From an uncultured Phascolarctobacterium sp. (lineage in GTDB: Bacteria > Bacillota > Negativicutes > Acidaminococcales > Acidaminococcaceae): 10,592 nt of DNA. The number at the start of each line of letters is the position of its first letter. The first letter of the stretch is position 1. The stretch lies in assembly GCA_937906915.1 (NCBI GenBank), contig CALCUU010000260.1:1-10592 (forward strand). Reading direction: 5' to 3'. The notes under the pieces were generated by a model. The model saw only the letters and a program-made list of their open reading frames with translations, did not search any database and was not told where the DNA came from. The translations under genes were made by a program, and so were the position numbers. Of this stretch, positions 6,461 through 10,592 are shown piece by piece.

Positions 6461-7411
6461 TTGAAATTACCAGCACTTAAAATCGGTAAATTAGTTGCAG
6501 AAGTACCAATCGTACAAGGTGGTATGGCCATTAGGTTGTCTACCGCTCCTTTAGCTGCTGCCGTAGCAAACGAAGGCGGTATTGGTTTGATTGCTGCATC
6601 TGGTATGAGCTTTGATGAATTGCGTAAAGAAATCCGTATGGCAAGAAAACTTACTGGCGGTAAAGGCATTATTGGTATTAATGCAATGGTTGCTGCTAGA
6701 CAATTCTTGGGTTTAATTAAAACTGCAGCAGAAGAAAAAATCGACTTGATTGTAGCTGGTGCCGGTTTTTCAAGAGATATTTTCGCTATTGGACGTGAAT
6801 ATGGCGTTGAGGTAGTGCCTATTGTATCTTCTGCAAGATTGGCTAAAACTGCTGAAAAACTGGGCGCTTCTGCCATTGTTGTAGAAGGCACTGAAGCTGG
6901 CGGTCACCTTGGCACCCAGCAATCCATTAAGGAAATACTGCCCGAAATCCTCGAGGCTGTAAATATACCTGTAATCGCAGCAGGCGGTGCCGTTGACGGC
7001 AACGATGTTGCAGAGCTTTTAAAACTTGGTGCAAATGGCGTGCAAATGGGTAGTCGCTTTGCCGCTAGTGAAGAATCTAACGGTGCACCTGCTTTAAAAG
7101 AGTTCTATTTGAAAATGACTAAAGAAGACGTTGTACAAATTGATAGCCCCGTAGGCTACAAGGGTCGCTCCATTCGCAATCCTTTTGCTCAACTGTCTTT
7201 AGAAGATAATTCTCCCAAACCCACTGAATGTGATGCGTGCCTGAAAAAATGCAAACGCAACTTCTGCATCATCCGTGCGCTTACCCGCGCTCAACAAGGT
7301 GACGTAGAAACCGGCTTGGTATTTACCGGCGCTAACATGTGGAAGATTAAAGAAATCTTACCTGTAAAAGAAATCTTTAGAAGAATTAAAGAAGAAATTG
7401 CAAATATTTAA
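6461..7411 (+). CDS. fabK: FabK-like flavin-dependent enoyl-ACP reductase II
   Basis: This 316-residue TIM-barrel flavoprotein belongs to the FabK / nitronate monooxygenase family. FabK uses FMN and NAD(P)H to reduce trans-2-enoyl-ACP, the last step of each elongation cycle. Visible blocks are VQGGMAIRLSTAPLAAAVAN (18-37), the GIN motif (72-74), GAGFSRD (100-106), EGTEAGGHLG (142-151, with H149 at the position of the conserved active-site His) and the FMN phosphate site AAGGAVDG with GVQMGSRFAASEE (193-205). A C-terminal cluster C257-x2-C260-x3-C264-x4-C269 resembles that of clostridial members often labelled nitronate monooxygenase. Position between acpP and fabF, and the absence of fabI, fabL or fabV here, favour FabK. 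There is a TTG start; TTG at 6458 is the alternative, but GGGGGA (6449-6454) fits 6461 better (6 nt versus 3). Confidence 0.85.
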   Translation: MKLPALKIGKLVAEVPIVQGGMAIRLSTAPLAAAVANEGGIGLIAASGMSFDELRKEIRMARKLTGGKGIIGINAMVAARQFLGLIKTAAEEKIDLIVAGAGFSRDIFAIGREYGVEVVPIVSSARLAKTAEKLGASAIVVEGTEAGGHLGTQQSIKEILPEILEAVNIPVIAAGGAVDGNDVAELLKLGANGVQMGSRFAASEESNGAPALKEFYLKMTKEDVVQIDSPVGYKGRSIRNPFAQLSLEDNSPKPTECDACLKKCKRNFCIIRALTRAQQGDVETGLVFTGANMWKIKEILPVKEIFRRIKEEIANI

Positions 7412-7427
7412 TTTTGAGGTGAACATT

Positions 7428-8678
7428 TTGACTAAGAGAAGAGTAGTAGTAACTGGCGTAGGCCCTATTACCCCGATCGGTACCGGCAAAGAAGAATTCT
7501 GGGCTAACCTGACTGCCGGCAAATCCGGTATTGGTATGATTACCCAATTCGACACCACTGATTTTAACGTTAAAATCGCTGGCGAAGTAAAAGATTTTGA
7601 TTTTGGCAAATATGGCGACAAAAAAGAAGGTAAACGTATGGACCGCGTTACCCAATTTGCTGTAGCTGCTGCTAAACTGGCAATCGAAGACGCTAAGCTT
7701 GATTTGGAAAAAATCGACGCTACCCGTTGTGGCGTATGCGTTGGCACCGGCATCGGCGGTATCCACACTTTCTTGGAACAATCCTTGAAACTGGGTGCTA
7801 AAGGCCCCTCCAAAATCAGCCCGTTCTTCATTCCCATGGAAATTCCTAACATGCCCGCAGGTCAAATCGGTATTGCTTATGGCTTCAAAGGCCCCAACAC
7901 TGCAATCGTAACTGCTTGCGCAACCGGCACCAACTGCATTGGTGACGCTCTCCGTACCATTCAATACGGCGATGCTGACGTAATGATCGCTGGTGGCACC
8001 GAAGCTTCCATTTCTCCCATCGCTGTTGCAGGCTTTGCTAACATGAAAGCATTGTCCACCAACAACGAAAACCCGGAAGGCGCTTCCCGTCCCTTCGACA
8101 AAAACCGTGACGGTTTCGTAATGGGCGAAGGCTCCGGCGTAATCCTTTTGGAAGAACTGGAACACGCTAAAGCTCGTGGCGCACACATCTACGCAGAATT
8201 GGTAGGCTATGGCTTGAACTGCGACGCTTACCACATCACTGCTCCCGATCCGAGCGGCGAAACTCCGGCAGCTTGCTTCGTTAACGCTATTAAAGACGCA
8301 GGCCTCAAACCGGAAGATATTGATTACATCAATGCTCACGGCACTTCCACCGCTCGTAACGACGAAGGTGAAAGCCTTGCAATCAAAAAAGTATTTGGTG
8401 AACACGCTTACAAATTGGCAGTAAGCTCCAATAAATCCATGATTGGTCACTTGCTGGGCGCAGCAGGCGGTGTAGAAGCAATTGCTACCGTTCTGACCAT
8501 CGAAAACGGCGTTATTCCTCCCACCATCAACTATCAAGAACCCGATACCGAACACGGCTTGGATCTTGACTATGTTCCCAACGTTGCACGTAAAGCAGAA
8601 GTTAAAGCTGCATTGAGCAACAACTTGGGTTTTGGCGGTCATAACGCTTGCATCGTTTTCAAAAAATACGAAGACTAA
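7428..8678 (+). CDS. fabF: FabF, beta-ketoacyl-ACP synthase II
   Basis: FabF extends acyl-ACP by two carbons using malonyl-ACP. The protein is 416 residues, full length for KAS II. The Cys-His-His site is C164 (TACATGTNC), H304 (NAHGTST) and H341 (MIGHLLGAAGG), with K336 in SSNKSMIG. GFVMGEGSGVILLEELEHAKARGA (229-252) and the C-terminal NNLGFGGHNACIVFKK are typical. The TTG start at 7428 gives MTKRRVVVTGVG, the expected N-terminus, with GAGGTGA (7416-7422) well placed. An in-frame TTG at 7398 would add ten residues and overlap fabK. Only 16 nt separate it from fabK and 15 nt from rnc. Confidence 0.97.
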   Translation: MTKRRVVVTGVGPITPIGTGKEEFWANLTAGKSGIGMITQFDTTDFNVKIAGEVKDFDFGKYGDKKEGKRMDRVTQFAVAAAKLAIEDAKLDLEKIDATRCGVCVGTGIGGIHTFLEQSLKLGAKGPSKISPFFIPMEIPNMPAGQIGIAYGFKGPNTAIVTACATGTNCIGDALRTIQYGDADVMIAGGTEASISPIAVAGFANMKALSTNNENPEGASRPFDKNRDGFVMGEGSGVILLEELEHAKARGAHIYAELVGYGLNCDAYHITAPDPSGETPAACFVNAIKDAGLKPEDIDYINAHGTSTARNDEGESLAIKKVFGEHAYKLAVSSNKSMIGHLLGAAGGVEAIATVLTIENGVIPPTINYQEPDTEHGLDLDYVPNVARKAEVKAALSNNLGFGGHNACIVFKKYED

Positions 8679-8693
8679 GAGAGTTGATTTAAA

Positions 8694-9407
8694 ATGCACA
8701 AGAATCGTACACAGCAGCTGCAGGCGTTCTGCAAATGGCTGGGTATTGAAATGCATGACTTAGCTCTGCTTGACATGGCGCTTACCCACACTTCCTATGC
8801 CCACGAGGCAAAAGGGGAGCCTAAACCGGAACACAACGAGCGCATCGAGTTCTTGGGTGACTCCGTTTTAAGCGTCATTGTAAGCACTTATATGTATAAA
8901 AACTTTCCTCAATTGGCAGAAGGCCAGCTTACAAAGCTGCGTGCCCATTTGGTATGCGAGGCTTCCCTCTTTGAATACGCTAAGAAATTGCGCTTAGGCG
9001 ATTTTCTCCTCCTTGGTAAAGGCGAGGAGATGAGCGGTGGCAGGGAGCGCCCCTCCATTTTGGCAGATGCCTTTGAATCCGTACTTGGTGCTTATTATTT
9101 AGACCAAGGCTTGGCAAAGGCGCAGGATTATTTGCTTGCCATTATGCAAAAGGAAATTGATTTTATTTGCACTCATGGTATTTGCAGTGACTTCAAAACA
9201 CGCTTGCAAGAATACTTGCAACGTGATGGTGATGTAGAAATTAGTTACCACCTGGCAGGAAGCACTGGACCTGAACACAACAAAACCTTTAACTCCGAGG
9301 TGTGCCTTGGTGGTAAGGTTATTGGCAGTGGCAGTGGTCGCACCAAAAAGGATGCGGAACAGCAGGCTGCGAAGGATGCATTGCAAAAATTAAATGTATC
9401 ATTGTAA
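8694..9407 (+). CDS. rnc: Ribonuclease III
   Basis: RNase III cleaves double-stranded RNA, including rRNA precursors. The 237 residues hold both expected domains. The endonuclease domain (about 5-155) has the signature NERIEFLGDS (48-57) with E52 and D56, and ADAFESVLGA (124-133) with D125 and E128, the four metal-binding acids. The dsRNA-binding domain (about 165-235) ends in GSGSGRTKKDAEQQAAKDAL. The ribosome binding site is weak (AAGAGAG, 8678-8684), and codon choice is less biased than in the fab genes, both pointing to low expression. Following fabF is a common Firmicute arrangement, but smc and ftsY, the usual next genes, are absent. A perfect terminator follows immediately. Confidence 0.97.
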   Translation: MHKNRTQQLQAFCKWLGIEMHDLALLDMALTHTSYAHEAKGEPKPEHNERIEFLGDSVLSVIVSTYMYKNFPQLAEGQLTKLRAHLVCEASLFEYAKKLRLGDFLLLGKGEEMSGGRERPSILADAFESVLGAYYLDQGLAKAQDYLLAIMQKEIDFICTHGICSDFKTRLQEYLQRDGDVEISYHLAGSTGPEHNKTFNSEVCLGGKVIGSGSGRTKKDAEQQAAKDALQKLNVSL

Positions 9408-9412
9408 TTAGG

Positions 9413-9440
9413 AGCGTTCTCGCATTGCGAGAACGCTTTT
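9413..9440 (+). terminator. Intrinsic terminator of the fapR-rnc operon
   Basis: A perfect 11-bp stem, AGCGTTCTCGC (9413-9423) with GCGAGAACGCT (9427-9437), closes on a 3-nt ATT loop and is followed by a T-run. It starts 5 nt after the rnc stop and separates the operon from thrS. Confidence 0.93.
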
Positions 9441-9445
9441 CTATA

Positions 9446-9473
9446 TTGACAACCCCTTTAACTATGCTATAAT
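9446..9473 (+). promoter_or_regulatory. Sigma-A promoter of the T-box/thrS unit
   Basis: TTGACA (9446-9451) and TATAAT (9468-9473) lie 16 bp apart, with TG at 9465-9466 forming an extended -10. Transcription should start near 9480, giving a leader of about 300 nt before thrS. Confidence 0.88.
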
Positions 9474-9479
9474 TAACTA

Positions 9480-9729
9480 GTAAATAAAAACAATTATCAG
9501 TAATGCGAAGGACTTGTCGTCGCCATATCCTTACAGAAAATACTGCCTAGGCTGAGAGCAGTAGGGTAAAACGATGGACGCACCACCTTCAAACTGACTG
9601 CGGAAAGCTTTTGCGAGTATGCCAGTCCGTATGCCGGCGTTAACGGTACCGAGTGGGCTTCGTGTAAGAAGTCAATGAGGGTGGAACCGCGGGTAACTCC
9701 GTCCCTTTTGTGAGGGATTGGAGTTTTTT
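9480..9729 (+). promoter_or_regulatory. Threonine T-box leader
   Basis: The leader holds the T-box core AGGGTGGAACCGCGGG (9678-9693). Stem I closes with GAAGG (9507-9511) and CCTTC (9586-9590). The specifier loop on its 3' side carries ACC (9582-9584), a threonine codon, followed by the customary purine A. A second helix pairs GACTG (9596-9600) with CAGTC (9623-9627). In the UGGA bulge (9682-9685) the last base would pair with a U discriminator, which suits bacterial tRNA-Thr as I recall it. Uncharged tRNA-Thr should stabilise the antiterminator (GAGGG near 9677-9681 with CCCTT near 9703-9707) and allow thrS transcription. Confidence 0.95.
9695..9729 (+). terminator. T-box terminator
   Basis: AACTCCGTCCC (9695-9705) pairs with GGGATTGGAGTT (9714-9725), with one bulge and one G-U, followed by TTTTTT ending at 9729. 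The 5' arm shares GTCCC with the antiterminator, so the two structures exclude each other. Confidence 0.88.
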
Positions 9730-9778
9730 ATTTTCTCTCGCAATGTTGATTATGATTTTATATAGGAGGCTTTTAAAA

Positions 9779-10592
9779 ATGGCTGAAGAAAAATTGTACA
9801 CCTTTGAAAATGAAGAATATCGTAAAACCTATTGGCATACTTGCTCCCACGTACTGGCGCAAGCTATGAAACGTTTGCATCCGGAAGTTAAGCTGGCTAT
9901 CGGTCCTAGCATTGACAACGGCTTCTACTACGACTTTGATACTCCGGCTCCCTTCACTCCGGAAGATTTGGCTGCTCTTGAAGGCGAAATGCGTAAAATC
10001 TGCAAAGAAAAGCTGAAATTGGAACGCTTCGAGCTGCCTCGTGCAGAAGCAATCAAATTTATGGAAGAGCTGGAAGAACCCTACAAGGTTGAGCTCATCA
10101 ACGACTTGCCGGAAGATGCTGTAATCAGCTTCTATCAACAAGGTGAGTACGTGGATATGTGTGTCGGTCCTCACCTCACTTATACAAAGGCTCTTAAAGC
10201 TTTTAAGGTAACACAGCAGTCGGGTGCTTACTGGAAGGGCGATAAGAACAATAAGATGCTTACTCGTATTAACGGTATTGCATTCCATACACAGCAGGAA
10301 CTTGATGATTATCTCAAACTCATGGAAGAGGCAGAACGCCGCGATCACAGAAAGATTGGTAAGGAAATGCAGCTCTTTATGATGTGCGAAGAGGGTCCGG
10401 GATTCCCGTTCTTCCTTCCGAAAGGTATGGCACTTAAGAATGCTCTTATTGACTACTGGAGAGATATCCATTACAGAGAGGACTATGTAGAGGTTTCAAC
10501 TCCGCTTATTATGAACAGAAAACTCTGGGAGACAAGCGGTCACTGGGATCACTACAAAGATAATATGTACGCAACACTTATCGACGATGAGG
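9779..10592 (+). CDS. thrS: Threonyl-tRNA synthetase lacking a TGS domain (3' end cut)
   Basis: ThrRS charges tRNA-Thr with threonine and edits mis-charged Ser-tRNA-Thr. The first 271 residues are present; the gene runs off the window. The protein begins almost at the editing domain: WHTCSHVLAQAM carries H20 and H24, and EYVDMCVGPH carries C128 and H132, together the four editing-site residues. GAYWKGDKNNKMLTRINGIAF (149-169) and RRDHRKIGKEMQLF (187-200) lead into the class II catalytic core (PLIMNRKLWETSGHWDHYKDNMY, motif 1/2 region). The N-terminal TGS domain of E. coli or Bacillus ThrRS (about 60 residues) is missing and cannot fit, because the T-box terminator ends only 49 nt upstream. 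AGGAGG (9764-9769) is 9 nt before the ATG. Codon choice changes sharply after about codon 121 (see findings). Confidence 0.95.
   Translation, partial: MAEEKLYTFENEEYRKTYWHTCSHVLAQAMKRLHPEVKLAIGPSIDNGFYYDFDTPAPFTPEDLAALEGEMRKICKEKLKLERFELPRAEAIKFMEELEEPYKVELINDLPEDAVISFYQQGEYVDMCVGPHLTYTKALKAFKVTQQSGAYWKGDKNNKMLTRINGIAFHTQQELDDYLKLMEEAERRDHRKIGKEMQLFMMCEEGPGFPFFLPKGMALKNALIDYWRDIHYREDYVEVSTPLIMNRKLWETSGHWDHYKDNMYATLIDDE

Noticed and set aside
7386..8756. 456-codon open frame on the minus strand opposite fabF
   Set aside because: fabF is certain. Its codon bias avoids TTA, CTA and TCA, so few stop codons appear on the opposite strand. The antisense product is compositionally odd (rich in Phe, Ser, Val, Cys) and has no recognisable domain.
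1..10592. CRISPR arrays, insertion sequences, phage genes, attachment sites, defence genes, tRNA or rRNA genes
   Set aside because: No direct-repeat array, transposase, integrase, toxin-antitoxin pair or RNA gene was seen on either strand. Every gap over 100 nt is explained by promoters, leaders and terminators.

Overview
The window looks like a chromosomal segment of a low- to mid-GC Firmicute. The grounds are consensus sigma-A promoters, strong AGGAGG-type ribosome binding sites, TTG/GTG starts, a T-box leader, a FapR-controlled fatty-acid operon and a FabK-type enoyl reductase. Negativicutes is my best guess because of the gene content (stand-alone AICAR transformylase, FabK, FapR), but that placement is inference.

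Layout. (1) At the left edge a PflX-type radical SAM gene runs leftwards and is cut by the window edge. (2) It is divergent from a gene for a stand-alone AICAR transformylase. The two promoters share overlapping -35 elements. The transformylase mRNA starts with a ZTP (pfl) riboswitch carrying its own terminator, and the gene ends in a strong terminator near 1650. (3) A sigma-A promoter with a FapR operator just downstream of the start site drives fapR-plsX-fabH-fabD-fabG-acpP-fabK-fabF-rnc, all on the + strand. Joins are tight: two 4-nt ATGA overlaps, one 1-nt overlap and short gaps. The exception is acpP-fabK, where a long hairpin plus U-run suggests partial termination. A perfect terminator ends the operon after rnc. 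(4) A promoter with an extended -10 then drives a threonine T-box leader and thrS, which is cut by the right edge.

How the genes work together. FabD loads malonyl groups onto AcpP, FabH starts chains, FabF elongates, and FabG and FabK carry out the two reductions. PlsX passes finished acyl chains to phospholipid synthesis. FapR senses malonyl-CoA and represses the operon when it is scarce. The dehydratase (fabZ) and acetyl-CoA carboxylase genes are not here. The ZTP riboswitch and T-box similarly let a purine-synthesis intermediate and uncharged tRNA-Thr control their own genes.

I found no mobile element, CRISPR array, rRNA/tRNA gene or clearly novel system; most of the window is well-known housekeeping DNA. 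The points most worth a second look are an abrupt codon-usage change inside thrS near 10142-10175 (recombination or assembly chimera), a ThrRS without a TGS domain, an Asn-to-Asp change in the FapR ligand pocket, the acpP-fabK hairpin, a four-cysteine cluster in FabK, and the overlapping divergent promoters.
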